DNA of 64,000 bases. Origin: Jatrophihabitans sp. Its GTDB lineage: Bacteria; Actinomycetota; Actinomycetes; Mycobacteriales; Jatrophihabitantaceae. The stretch is from the NCBI GenBank assembly GCA_025963285.1, contig JAOPUX010000020.1:1-64000 (forward strand), in the 5' to 3' direction. This document shows positions 9,017-17,719 of the stretch, piece after piece. Each line of letters starts with the position of its first letter. Positions within the stretch are counted from its first letter, which is position 1. Below the pieces are notes generated by a model. The model did not search any database. It had not been told where the DNA came from and saw nothing but the letters and a program-made list of their open reading frames with translations. The position numbers and the translations under genes are program-made.

Positions 9017-10171
9017 TCACTGCAGGGTGGGTGCTTGCCGCAGGAGTTGTTTGGCTACGATTAGGCGCTGGATTTCGCTGGTGCCTTCGTAAAGCCGGTA
9101 TAGGCGGGCGTCGCGGTAGAAGCGTTCTACTGGAACCTCTCGCATGTAGCCGAGCCCGCCGTGGATCTGCACGGCGCGATCGGCAACTCGGCCCACCATC
9201 TCACTGCAAAACAATTTGCACATCGAGGGCGCAAGACGCCGATCGCTTCCATCGTCGTAGCGGCGGGCTGCATCGAGGGCCATCGCCCGACCTGCGTATG
9301 CCTCGGTCTGGCTGTCCGCGAGCATGGCCTGTATTAGCTGGAAGGTGGCCAGCTTCCGCCCACCTTGGCCGCTAGTGGTCGCATGGCGAACGCTCTCCTC
9401 GATGAGGCGCTCCGCCATTCCGACGCACAGCGCCGCGACGTGCAGCCGTCCCTTCGCGAGCGAGCGCATTGCCGCAGTGAATCCTTCGCCTTCGACCTCG
9501 CCAACGAGGCTGGTAGCCGGAACCCGGACATTGTCAAAGAAGATCTCCGAGGTCGCCGCTCCACGCTGGCCCATCTTGGCATCCTTCGGGCCTATCGTGA
9601 CGCCGTTTGTCTGGGTCGGGACTATGAACACGGAGATACCCTTCGTCCCGATCTCGGCGCTGCCGGTACGGGCGAAGACCAAGAGAATGTGGGAATCGAG
9701 AGCGTTGGTGATGAAGCGCTTCTGTCCGCTGATGACGTAGTCGTCGCCCTCGCGCTCGGCCCGCGTCTTAAGTCCGCTGGGATCTGAGCCGGCTTCGGGT
9801 TCGGTAAGCGCAAAGGATGCCACTACTTCGCCACTAGCCAGCCCGGGTAGGTACGTCTTCTGCTGGTCGGGCGTGCCGCAGTTGACCAGCACCTGGCCGG
9901 CAATGCCGTTGTTAGTGCCAAACATCGACCGGAACGCCGGACTCGTCCAACCGAACTCGAACGCGAGCTGAACCTCCTCCGTCATCGACAGACCGAGGCC
10001 GCCGTACTCCACCGGGATCGCGTAGCCGAACAGGCCCATGTCGGCGGCCGCTTGGCGCAGCCGGTCGGGAATGTGGTCGCTTTGCTCGATCTCGTCCTCG
10101 GCGACGACGACCTCGTTCCGGACGAACGCGCGCACGGCGCCGAGGATCGGGGCGAACTCGACGGGGTCCAT
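9017..10171 (-). CDS. Acyl-CoA dehydrogenase
   Basis: This 384-residue flavoenzyme introduces an alpha,beta double bond into an acyl-CoA. It has the family motifs FALTEPEAGSDPSG and FITNALDSHI, with the catalytic glutamate at about 362 in YEGTSEIQ. It is the first gene of a minus-strand unit with the aldehyde and alcohol dehydrogenases, and is divergent from a LysR regulator across an 82-bp gap that holds two inverted repeats. The order suggests oxidation of an alcohol to the acid, CoA activation by a neighbouring CoA-transferase, then dehydrogenation. Confidence 0.93.
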   Translation of the reverse strand: MDPVEFAPILGAVRAFVRNEVVVAEDEIEQSDHIPDRLRQAAADMGLFGYAIPVEYGGLGLSMTEEVQLAFEFGWTSPAFRSMFGTNNGIAGQVLVNCGTPDQQKTYLPGLASGEVVASFALTEPEAGSDPSGLKTRAEREGDDYVISGQKRFITNALDSHILLVFARTGSAEIGTKGISVFIVPTQTNGVTIGPKDAKMGQRGAATSEIFFDNVRVPATSLVGEVEGEGFTAAMRSLAKGRLHVAALCVGMAERLIEESVRHATTSGQGGRKLATFQLIQAMLADSQTEAYAGRAMALDAARRYDDGSDRRLAPSMCKLFCSEMVGRVADRAVQIHGGLGYMREVPVERFYRDARLYRLYEGTSEIQRLIVAKQLLRQAPTLQ

Positions 10172-10203
10172 AGGGCAAGGATTCCGCTCTATCTATTGCT
10201 CGT

Positions 10204-10248
10204 CCAATACTTGATTGGTCCATGATTATTGAGCGATCTGTAATAATC
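10204..10248. promoter_or_regulatory. Two inverted repeats in the LysR/acyl-CoA dehydrogenase intergenic region
   Basis: The 82-bp divergent gap contains CCAAT-N5-ATTGG at 10204-10218. It also contains GATTATT-N11-AATAATC at 10224-10248, ending five bases before the LysR start codon. The second fits the T-N11-A type of LysR-binding site. Together they are the likely operator for the regulator at 10254, affecting both its own gene and the acyl-CoA dehydrogenase operon. Confidence 0.6.
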
Positions 10249-10253
10249 CTGGG

Positions 10254-11168
10254 ATGAAACTTCACGAGCTAGAGGTCTTCCTCGTCGTCGCGGAGGAGCT
10301 TCACTTCGGCCGCGCTGCCGAACGGCTGCACATCGCCCAGCCCCCGCTCAGCCGCACCGTCCAGCAGCTAGAGAGCGATCTTGGTACCCGGCTCTTCGAG
10401 AGGACGACCCGAAGCGTCCGAATGACGGCTGCAGGCGAGGCACTCCTCCAACCTGCCCGCGAAATCGTCGAAGGGTGTCGCGCCGCGCGCCGGGCCGTCC
10501 AGGCCGCAGAACGGGGGGAGATCGGCCGGGTCCGAGTCGGTTTTGCGGGGCCGTCCTCACATCTGCTCATCGGGCATCTGGGCCGAGCAGTCCGCGAGCG
10601 CCATCCCGGAATCGAGCTGAGCCTCCAGAGCACCAAGTACGCCGAGGAGGCGCTCCGTTCCGTTATCGGCAGGGAGTTGGACCTTGCGATCGTGCGGTGG
10701 ACCGAGGAACCCGACGGGATTTCGAATAGGATCGTCGCAGAAGAACACTTCGTGCTTGTGGTGCCGGCGAAACACCGGCTCGCCAGGCGGCGGTTGGTCG
10801 GCCTCGATGAGTGCCGGGGCGAGCCGTTCGTCGCGCTGCCGGCCGATCCGGGGTCGAGTCTGCGCGATGCCTTCGTGCGCGCGGCCAAGGAGGCAGGCTT
10901 CCTACCGGACATAGTCCAGACTGCGCCCGATTCCTGGACAGCAATGGCCTTGGTTGCGGCCGGAGTCGGCATCACGTTCTCGGTAGACGTCGCTGTCGCC
11001 AACGTGGTGCAGGAGGGCATCGCAGTCGTTCCGTTGAAAGAGGGCCGAGCAGCGACGTACTCGCGATTGGCCTGGCGTCGCGGTGACGACAACCCTGCCC
11101 TCAACGCTGTCCTGAGGGCATCCGAGGAAGCGCTGCCGACGCCCGAGGCACTGCGACATGTCAACTGA
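10254..11168 (+). CDS. LysR-family transcriptional regulator
   Basis: This 304-residue regulator has an N-terminal winged helix-turn-helix (residues about 1-60; AERLHIAQPPLSRTVQQLE is the typical recognition segment). The C-terminal effector-binding domain of LysR type begins near residue 90 (GRVRVGFAGPSSHLL). It is transcribed away from the acyl-CoA, aldehyde and alcohol dehydrogenase genes and towards the CoA-transferase genes. It probably senses an intermediate of that pathway and controls both flanks through the inverted repeats directly upstream. Confidence 0.92.
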   Translation: MKLHELEVFLVVAEELHFGRAAERLHIAQPPLSRTVQQLESDLGTRLFERTTRSVRMTAAGEALLQPAREIVEGCRAARRAVQAAERGEIGRVRVGFAGPSSHLLIGHLGRAVRERHPGIELSLQSTKYAEEALRSVIGRELDLAIVRWTEEPDGISNRIVAEEHFVLVVPAKHRLARRRLVGLDECRGEPFVALPADPGSSLRDAFVRAAKEAGFLPDIVQTAPDSWTAMALVAAGVGITFSVDVAVANVVQEGIAVVPLKEGRAATYSRLAWRRGDDNPALNAVLRASEEALPTPEALRHVN

Positions 11169-11348
11169 CCCACGGCTCATGACCCCGCGGACAGATCGAG
11201 GTCGAGAGTTGTCTTTTGATTGCACACCGGCTATCGATGCCGAGCTACTAATGCGTCTGGAGTATCAATGGTGCTGAGATAGGTATTGGCGCCCTTCGGC
11301 CGAAGACGGGATGGTGAGGGGATCACGTCCGGACGGAAGGAGCGATGA

Positions 11349-12293
11349 ATGGCCGCCCGCACAAAGGTTACCGATCTCCGGTCGGCTATAGCCGAGCATG
11401 TGCACGATGGGATGACTGTGTGCCTTGAGGGATTCGGTCACCTGATTCCCTTTGCAGCCGGTCATGAGATCGTTCGGCAGGGGCGTCGTGACTTGACCTT
11501 GTGTCGAATGACGCCCGACCTGCTCGCGGACCAGCTGATCACAGCCGGATGCGTTACCCGGCTTGTCGCATCGTTCTTCGCAAGCGGGTCGGCTGGTTCG
11601 TTACATGAAGTTCGTCGGCGAGTTGAGCGTGGTGACCCCGAACAGCTCGACGTCGAGGAGTACAGCCACTACGGCATGATTTGCCGTTATCAAGCCGGGG
11701 CGGCGAAGCTGCCGTTCTTTCCTATTCGCTCCTATGCCGGCAGCGACATGCCGCAACTGAATCCGCAGATACGGAAGGTCAACGATCCGTTCGGCGGTCC
11801 CGATATCTACGTGGTGCCGCCCCTCAATCCAGATGTCACCATCCTTCACGCGCAGCGCGCCGATCGGCTGGGAAACGTGCAGATGTGGGGCATTCTCGGT
11901 GCCCAGCAAGAAGCCGCGTTCTCGGCCGACGTTGTGATCGTGACTGTTGAGGAGGTTGTGGACGAGGACGTGGTCCGATCCGACCCGAACAGGACAATCA
12001 TTCCGGCCCACGCCGTCGACGCCATCGTGGAGTGCCCAGGGGGTGCGCACCCGTCGTATGCGCAGGGTTACTACGACCGCGACAACGCCTTCTATCGAGA
12101 ATGGGAAGCGATCAGTCGAGATCGGAGTTCCGCGCTGCAGTGGCTGCAGGAGTGGGTCTACGACCTGCCAGGTCGGGATGCCTACTTGAGCCAGCTCGAC
12201 CCCCCGCGGTGGGCGGGGCTGGCCGTCGCCGACCGCGAGTCCGGAAGCGTCAATTACGGTCGTCGTCGAACGTCGACCCTGGGACAGTCGTGA
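11349..12293 (+). CDS. CoA-transferase alpha subunit, glutaconate/IpdA-like
   Basis: This 314-residue protein is the alpha subunit of a family I CoA-transferase. The segments HDGMTVCLEGFGHLIPFA near the start and VDAIVECPGGAHPS near residue 230 match the pattern of glutaconate CoA-transferase and of the IpdA subunit of actinobacterial steroid ring degradation. IpdAB itself hydrolyses a ring rather than moving CoA, so the activity here could be either. The beta subunit overlaps its stop codon. A 180-bp untranslated stretch separates it from the LysR gene. Confidence 0.82.
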   Translation: MAARTKVTDLRSAIAEHVHDGMTVCLEGFGHLIPFAAGHEIVRQGRRDLTLCRMTPDLLADQLITAGCVTRLVASFFASGSAGSLHEVRRRVERGDPEQLDVEEYSHYGMICRYQAGAAKLPFFPIRSYAGSDMPQLNPQIRKVNDPFGGPDIYVVPPLNPDVTILHAQRADRLGNVQMWGILGAQQEAAFSADVVIVTVEEVVDEDVVRSDPNRTIIPAHAVDAIVECPGGAHPSYAQGYYDRDNAFYREWEAISRDRSSALQWLQEWVYDLPGRDAYLSQLDPPRWAGLAVADRESGSVNYGRRRTSTLGQS

Positions 12294-13087
12294 ACCAAGC
12301 CCGCCAGAGCCCCGTCTCAGACGTTGCGCCGTCAAGCTCCGAGTTTCTGGCCGTGGTGGCAGCCCGCGAGCTGCGGGACAAGGGTCGGGTCTTTGCTGGC
12401 GTCGGGCTCCCGACTCTTGCCGTTGACCTGGCTCGCCGGACGGTGAACCCCAATATTGAGCTGGTCTACGAGTCCGGAGTCTGTGGCGCACACCCTGCTG
12501 GCCTCGCGGAGGGCATCGCCGACTCCGTCCTCGTCTCTGGGGCGGAGTCCGTGCTCACAATGCAGGCTCTGTTCGGGTATGTGCTGCAGGGTGGCAGCAT
12601 CGATGTGGGCTTCCTCGGCGCCGCGCAGGTAGACCGCTGGGGCAGTCTGAATACAAGTTTCATCGGCGACTGGCGCCGGCCTACGGTCCGTCTGCCTGGG
12701 GCGGGCGGGGCTGCCGAAATCGTTCCGAACGCTGGCGAGTGCATAGTCATCATGCGACGTCACGATCGCGGGTCGCTCCCATCTCAACTCGACTTCTGCA
12801 CGTCGCCAAGCCCGGTGCGGGCGTACGCGGAGGACCCGCGAATGGTGCCACCTGGGCATGGCGTCTCAACCGTTATCACCCCGATGGCTGTGCTGCGTCG
12901 CCCCGATAAATTCGGCGAGCTCGTGGTCACCGATATCCACCCAGGACTCACCGTCTCTGACGTCAAGGCGGCGACCGCCTGGGATGTCATGATCGCCGAC
13001 AGCGTTCGCGAGACGCCGCGACCGAGTTGGGAAGACGTCCGACTGCTCCGTGAGGAGATCGACACCGTCCGGCTCTACCTAAGATGA
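12290..13087 (+). CDS. CoA-transferase beta subunit, glutaconate/IpdB-like
   Basis: This 265-residue partner of the preceding alpha subunit has ELVYESGVCGAHP near residue 60. The glutamate of the ESG motif is the expected catalytic residue that forms the CoA thioester in family I transferases. GGSIDVGFLGAAQVDRWGS is typical of beta subunits. I chose the GTG at 12290 because it overlaps the upstream stop as GTGA and begins just before the conserved domain. The open frame extends further upstream, but only as out-of-frame overlap with the alpha gene. Confidence 0.83.
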   Translation: MNQARQSPVSDVAPSSSEFLAVVAARELRDKGRVFAGVGLPTLAVDLARRTVNPNIELVYESGVCGAHPAGLAEGIADSVLVSGAESVLTMQALFGYVLQGGSIDVGFLGAAQVDRWGSLNTSFIGDWRRPTVRLPGAGGAAEIVPNAGECIVIMRRHDRGSLPSQLDFCTSPSPVRAYAEDPRMVPPGHGVSTVITPMAVLRRPDKFGELVVTDIHPGLTVSDVKAATAWDVMIADSVRETPRPSWEDVRLLREEIDTVRLYLR

Positions 13088-14349
13088 CGTCGGCTCTGCC
13101 GTCTGCGCCCCCGCTTGCAGGGTTACGCATCGTCGAGCTCTCCAGCTATGTGGCGACGCCGCTGTGCGGCCTCACGCTGGCCCAGTTGGGCGCCGAGGTG
13201 ATTCGGGTGGAGCCCGTCGGTGGCGCGCCGGACCGCAGTCGTTGGCCTCTTGCACGGGATGGAAGCAGCCTCTACTGGAACGGCCTCAATGCGGGCAAGC
13301 GGTCGATAGAGGTGGACCTTGATGACCCGGCCGGGCGCCGCCTCGTGTCGGACCTGGTCGTCTTTAGTGGCGGCATACTCGTGACGAACACCGAGCGTTG
13401 GCAGGAGCTTTCCTTTTCAGCGTTGCGCGAGCGACGGCAGGACATCGTCCATGTGTTGCTGACAGGAAAACACGACGGAAGCACCGCGGTGGACTACACC
13501 GTGCAGGCAGGGTCGGGCTTTCCGCTCGTGACGGGACCGCGTGACAACCACGCACCCATCAACCATGTGCTGCCAGCCTGGGACATGGCTGCCGGCCTCT
13601 ACCTCGCCGTAGCGGTACTGAGCGCCGAACGCCAGCGTTTGGAATCCGGCCGTGGCGGTGAGCTGCGGTTGGCCCTCGAGGACGTCGCGCTCGCGACAGC
13701 CGGCCAACTCGGCTACCTGGCCCAGGCACAGGTCAGCCCGGAGACACCCCGAATTGCCGACGGAAACTCCATTTACGGGACGTTTGGCCGCGATTTCGTC
13801 ACCGCAGACGGCAAGCGATTCATGATCGTCGCGCTCACCACGAGGCAGTGGCGGGACCTCCTGCGAATGACTGAACTTGACGAGGTCATGCTCGCGGTAG
13901 GGCTCGCGCTCGCCGCGGACTTCTCCGACGAGGGTGATCGCTACCGGCACAGGGAGGTGATTGCGGCGCTAGTGGCTGGCTGGTTTCAGCAGCATGACGC
14001 CGGCTACGTCGAACAGGAATTGGTAAAGACGCGAATCCTCTGGTCGCCCTATCGTAGTTTCGCGGACCTGGCAGCTGACGACGCCCGCGCGCTCCGCGAG
14101 CACCCCCTCTTCGGGGTAGTTGACCAGCCTGGGGTTGGGCCGATTCTCGCGCCGGGCTCGCCGATCACCCTCGGGCAGCTCCGCGGCATCCCGGCTGCGG
14201 CGCCCTCGATAGGGGAGCATACGTCGAGCGTTCTTGCCGAGTATCTGGAGATGTCACCCCGCCAAATCGATGACGCAGCAAGTCGCGGGGTCGTGCGAGA
14301 TCCGGCACCGACAGCCGTGCCGTCAAGAGACCTCCGCCGACACAGCTAG
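13084..14349 (+). CDS. CaiB/BaiF (family III) CoA-transferase
   Basis: This 421-residue family III CoA-transferase has the typical start GLRIVELSSYVATPLCG, then LAQLGAEVIRVEPVGG. A catalytic aspartate at about 167 lies in PAWDMAAGLYLA. It overlaps the beta subunit gene by 4 bp. Having two unrelated CoA-transferase systems in one operon suggests one activates the substrate and the other returns CoA from a product, or that the family I pair acts as a ring hydrolase. Acceptor and donor cannot be read from sequence. Confidence 0.88.
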   Translation: MTSALPSAPPLAGLRIVELSSYVATPLCGLTLAQLGAEVIRVEPVGGAPDRSRWPLARDGSSLYWNGLNAGKRSIEVDLDDPAGRRLVSDLVVFSGGILVTNTERWQELSFSALRERRQDIVHVLLTGKHDGSTAVDYTVQAGSGFPLVTGPRDNHAPINHVLPAWDMAAGLYLAVAVLSAERQRLESGRGGELRLALEDVALATAGQLGYLAQAQVSPETPRIADGNSIYGTFGRDFVTADGKRFMIVALTTRQWRDLLRMTELDEVMLAVGLALAADFSDEGDRYRHREVIAALVAGWFQQHDAGYVEQELVKTRILWSPYRSFADLAADDARALREHPLFGVVDQPGVGPILAPGSPITLGQLRGIPAAAPSIGEHTSSVLAEYLEMSPRQIDDAASRGVVRDPAPTAVPSRDLRRHS

Positions 14350-14473
14350 GCACGACACAGCGCCGATCGAACTCGCGACTTGGCTGCCGACGGTCCCGCG
14401 GTCGCGACGCTTGGTCGGACTGCGCTCCGGTGCTGGCGGCTCCTCATGATGACGTGAGGTAACGCCGGGCGAG

Positions 14474-15620
14474 TTAGGCGAACTCGGCGCGAATCTCAGT
14501 GGTGTGTTGTCCGAGGGCGGGCACGTCCTGCATCCGTGCCGCTCGTCCACGAATGTTGATCGGGGGGATCATCGCCTGGATTGGGCCGCCGGGGGTGACG
14601 ACCTGCTGCCATCGGTCGCGGGCGGAGAGCTGGGGATGGGTCAGGAGGTCGGCAGGTGCGCGCATCTGCGCGAAGGCAATATTGGCGCGGTCGAGCAGCC
14701 GGATGGCATCGTCTGTCGGGGTGTCTCCCAGTGCCTCCTCGATGATCGCGGTGAGCTGATCGTCGTTGCTGGCACGTTCCGTATTGTGCACGAATCGCGG
14801 ATCGGCGATCAGGTCTGGGCGGCTGAGCACGGTTTCGGCTAGTGCGGCCCACTCGCGGTCGTTCTGCACGGCGATGAAGAGCGACGAGCCGTCGCCGATG
14901 CGGTAGGGGCCGTAGGGCGATGGACGCGTGCCGCGCTCCGGTGCGTTCTGGTGGCCGCCCGCCGTAGGCGGTGAAGTAGGCGGGCTGGGTCATCCACTCG
15001 CCCAAGGCGTCGATCATCGCGACCTCGAGGGTGCTCCCCACTCCGGTGCGGTCCCGCTCGTAGAGTGCGGCAAGGATGCCGGCGAACGCGTACATACCGG
15101 TGGCGATGTCGGCTATTGAAATGCCGGCCTTGGCTGGCTGTGCAGGCGTCCCGGTGACTTGGAGCATCCCGGCTTCGCACTGGACCATCAGGTCATAGGC
15201 CTTCTTGTCGCGGTACGGTCCGCTCGGGCCATAGCCGGAGATCGAGCAGTGAATCAGCTCTGGACGGCGCTGCCGAAGGGAGTCAGCGTCGAGGCCGAGT
15301 CGGTCCACCGCACCCGGGGCGAGGTTTTGCAGGACGATGTCGGCACCCTCGATGATGCGTAGGAGCAGGGCTCGGTCATCGTCGTCCTTGAGATCGAGCT
15401 CGATGCTCTGCTTTCCCCGGTTGAGCCACACGAAATAGCTGGACTGACCGTGCACGGCGCGGTCGTAGCCACGGGCGAAGTCGCCGACTTCGGGACGCTC
15501 CACCTTGATGACCCGAGCGCCGAGATCAGCGAGTTGGCGGCTGGCGAACGGCCCGGCGACGGCCTGCTCCAGGGATACGACCATGATGCCGTCGAGCGTC
15601 TGTGGCTGCTCGGATGTCAC
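14474..15620 (-). pseudogene. CaiB/BaiF CoA-transferase broken by a frameshift
   Basis: Two overlapping minus-strand frames together make one normal family III CoA-transferase of about 381 residues. The N-terminal part starts at 15620 and keeps homology to about residue 233 (catalytic Asp171 in SIADIATGMYAF). The C-terminal part continues in another frame from PYGPYRIGDGSSLF to the stop at 14474. The break falls at 14915-14919, where ATC-G-CCC-TAC appears instead of an expected ATC-GNN-CCC-TAC. This is a net loss of two bases, or a gain of one. It may be a true inactivation or a sequencing error. The start overlaps the lyase stop by 4 bp. Confidence 0.82.
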
Positions 15621-16423
15621 TGGGCCGCCCGCTGAACGATCCGTCGGGCCTGTTCCAGTACGGGCTCATCGATCATCTGCCCGTCGACAACGAAGGCGCC
15701 TCCTGCCGCCTCAGCGGCCACCGACAACAGACGTTGCGCCCAATCGAGTTCCGCTGCGTCGGGCGCGAAGCGATCATTCACGATCGGCACCTGTGCCGGG
15801 TGGATACAGAGCTTGCCGCCGAAGCCGAGTCTGCGGGCAAGAGTGGCGTCGCGGGCGAGCGCGTCACGGTCATGGATCGCGGTCGTCACGCCGTCGATGG
15901 GGGAGGCGAGTCCGGCAGCACGGGAGGCCACGACTACCGCGCTGCGGGCGTAGTGCAATGCGTCGTCTACCGGCTCAGCACCGATATCGAGGGCGAAGTC
16001 GAGCGAGCCGAACGCAAGGGCGAGTACTGCGCCACAGGTCGCCACCTCGTTCACGTCGCGTATTCCTCGAGCGGACTCGACGAGAGCAATGACCTCAACC
16101 CCGACAGGCAACGCAGCGCGGAGTGCGACGAGGTCCTGCGCGCGCTCGGCCTTCGGCAGCAGGACGCCACGCAGCCCGGAGCAGGATCCCAGGGCAGCCA
16201 CATCGTCGCGATGCCAGGCAGTGCCGACGGCGTTGATCCGGACCCACGTTGGGTCGCTCGCAGTCACCCAGTGGACGGCTGAATCCCTGGCCGACCTTTT
16301 CGCATCGGGGGGGACAGCGTCCTCGAGGTCGATGATCACCTCTCCGGCACCCGAGCCCACTGCCTTGGCGAAGCGCTCTGGGCGATTGCCGGGCACGAAG
16401 AGCCAGGACGTCGCTGCGGTCAC
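15617..16423 (-). CDS. HpcH/CitE-type CoA-ester lyase
   Basis: This 268-residue TIM-barrel lyase is of the HpcH/HpaI, CitE-like group, which cleaves 3-hydroxyacyl-CoA esters such as citramalyl-CoA, malyl-CoA or beta-methylmalyl-CoA. The N-terminal SWLFVPGNRPERF, then IDLEDAVPP near 31-39, the CoA/substrate arginine in WVRINAVGT, Glu116 (ALVES) and Asp142 (FGSLDFALDIG) are the expected magnesium and substrate contacts. It lies between an acyl-CoA dehydrogenase upstream and a CoA-transferase downstream, each overlapping by 4 bp. That context fits a citramalyl-CoA or methylmalyl-CoA lyase. Confidence 0.88.
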   Translation of the reverse strand: MTAATSWLFVPGNRPERFAKAVGSGAGEVIIDLEDAVPPDAKRSARDSAVHWVTASDPTWVRINAVGTAWHRDDVAALGSCSGLRGVLLPKAERAQDLVALRAALPVGVEVIALVESARGIRDVNEVATCGAVLALAFGSLDFALDIGAEPVDDALHYARSAVVVASRAAGLASPIDGVTTAIHDRDALARDATLARRLGFGGKLCIHPAQVPIVNDRFAPDAAELDWAQRLLSVAAEAAGGAFVVDGQMIDEPVLEQARRIVQRAAQ

Positions 16424-17577
16424 GAGCGGACCGGGTTGCGGTTGACGAGTTCGCGGGCGATGACGTTGCGCTGGATCTCGTTCGTGCCCTCGCCGACGAT
16501 CATGAGCGGGGCGTCGCGGAAGTAGCGCTCGACGTCGAACTCCGTCGAGTAACCGTAGCCGCCGTGGATACGGACGGCGTCGAGGGCGATCTTCATCGCC
16601 GTCTCGGACGCGAAAAGTTTAGCCATCCCGGCCTCCAGGTCGGCTCGTGCGCCCGAGTCGTAGCAGCGGGCGGCGTACCGGACGAGCTGGCGGGCGGCCA
16701 TCAGACTCGTGGCCATATCTGCGAGGTAGTTGCCGATCGACTGGTGCTGCCAGATCGGCTTGCCGAAGCTCTCGCGCTGCTGCGCGTACCGCAGTGAATC
16801 CTCCAGCGCGGCGCGGCCGACGCCCAGTGCCCGGCTGGCGACCTGGATCCGGCCGACCTCGAGGCCCCTCATCATCTGCCCGAAGCCCTTGCCCTCGACC
16901 CCACCCAGCAGCGCGTTCAGTGGTACCCGGCAGTCGTCGAAGGAGAGCTCGCAGCTCTCGACACCCTTGTAGCCGAGCTTGGGCAGATCTCGCGAGACGG
17001 TGAAGCCGGGCACCTTCTCGACGAGGAGAATACTCATCCCCCTGTAGGTGGGATCGGCTGCTGGGTCGGTGCGGCAGAGCAGCGCGGTCAGCTCCGAACG
17101 TCGCGCGTTGGTGATCCAGGTCTTGGAGCCGTTGATCACGTAGCCCTCGTCGTCACGGCGCGCTGTGGTGCGCATTGCCTGGAGGTCTGAGCCGCCCCCT
17201 GGCTCGGTCAGGGCCATGGTGGCCCGCACCTCGCCCGTCGCCATCCGCGGCAGGTAGTGGTCTTGCTGCTCCTTCGTGCCATAGCTGAGCAGGAGTTTCG
17301 CGACGACCGTGTGGCCGCCCATCGCGCCGGCCAGACTCATCCACCCGCGTGCTAGCTCTTCGGTCACCGCGGAGTAGCAGGGCGTCGAGACGCTGGCGTC
17401 GCCCCACGGCGCCGGGATGGCGAGCCCGAAGATGCCCAGCTGCTTCATCTGGTCGATGAGCGCCTCAGGGTAGGCGTTCGCGTGTTCAAGCTCCTGTGCG
17501 ACAGGCCGTACGTCGCGGTCGACGAAGTCGCGGACCAGCTCGATGATCGCGTTCTCCTCGGTACTGAATTCGTCCAT
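16420..17577 (-). CDS. Acyl-CoA dehydrogenase
   Basis: This 385-residue acyl-CoA dehydrogenase has MALTEPGGGSDLQA, TWITNARRSEL, and a catalytic glutamate at about 363 in GEGTNEIQ. It is the first gene of the minus-strand unit acyl-CoA dehydrogenase, CoA-ester lyase, CoA-transferase, and is divergent from a LysR gene across 142 bp. Pathways for itaconate or mesaconate often include such an enzyme, which could make the unsaturated dicarboxyl-CoA from methylsuccinyl-CoA. This role is inferred from neighbours only. Confidence 0.92.
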   Translation of the reverse strand: MDEFSTEENAIIELVRDFVDRDVRPVAQELEHANAYPEALIDQMKQLGIFGLAIPAPWGDASVSTPCYSAVTEELARGWMSLAGAMGGHTVVAKLLLSYGTKEQQDHYLPRMATGEVRATMALTEPGGGSDLQAMRTTARRDDEGYVINGSKTWITNARRSELTALLCRTDPAADPTYRGMSILLVEKVPGFTVSRDLPKLGYKGVESCELSFDDCRVPLNALLGGVEGKGFGQMMRGLEVGRIQVASRALGVGRAALEDSLRYAQQRESFGKPIWQHQSIGNYLADMATSLMAARQLVRYAARCYDSGARADLEAGMAKLFASETAMKIALDAVRIHGGYGYSTEFDVERYFRDAPLMIVGEGTNEIQRNVIARELVNRNPVRS

Positions 17578-17627
17578 CGTGCGTGTCCTTTCGCCATCCC
17601 GTCTCGCGGTAGAGCCGGCTTAGGTGT

Positions 17628-17654
17628 CATCATGGAGCATGATGGATCATCCAT
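17628..17654. promoter_or_regulatory. Two adjacent palindromes in the LysR/acyl-CoA dehydrogenase gap
   Basis: CATCATG-GAG-CATGATG at 17628-17644 is a perfect 7-3-7 inverted repeat. It runs directly into ATGGAT-C-ATCCAT at 17642-17654, a perfect 6-1-6 palindrome. They lie 51-77 bp upstream of the acyl-CoA dehydrogenase start and 66-92 bp upstream of the LysR start. This is the natural place for the binding site of the LysR regulator at 17720. Confidence 0.6.
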
Positions 17655-17719
17655 TGATATACCGATCCGTGATGTGAGTATGGCTAGCGCAGCATGGTCG
17701 AACGAGAGGACCTGCCTGC

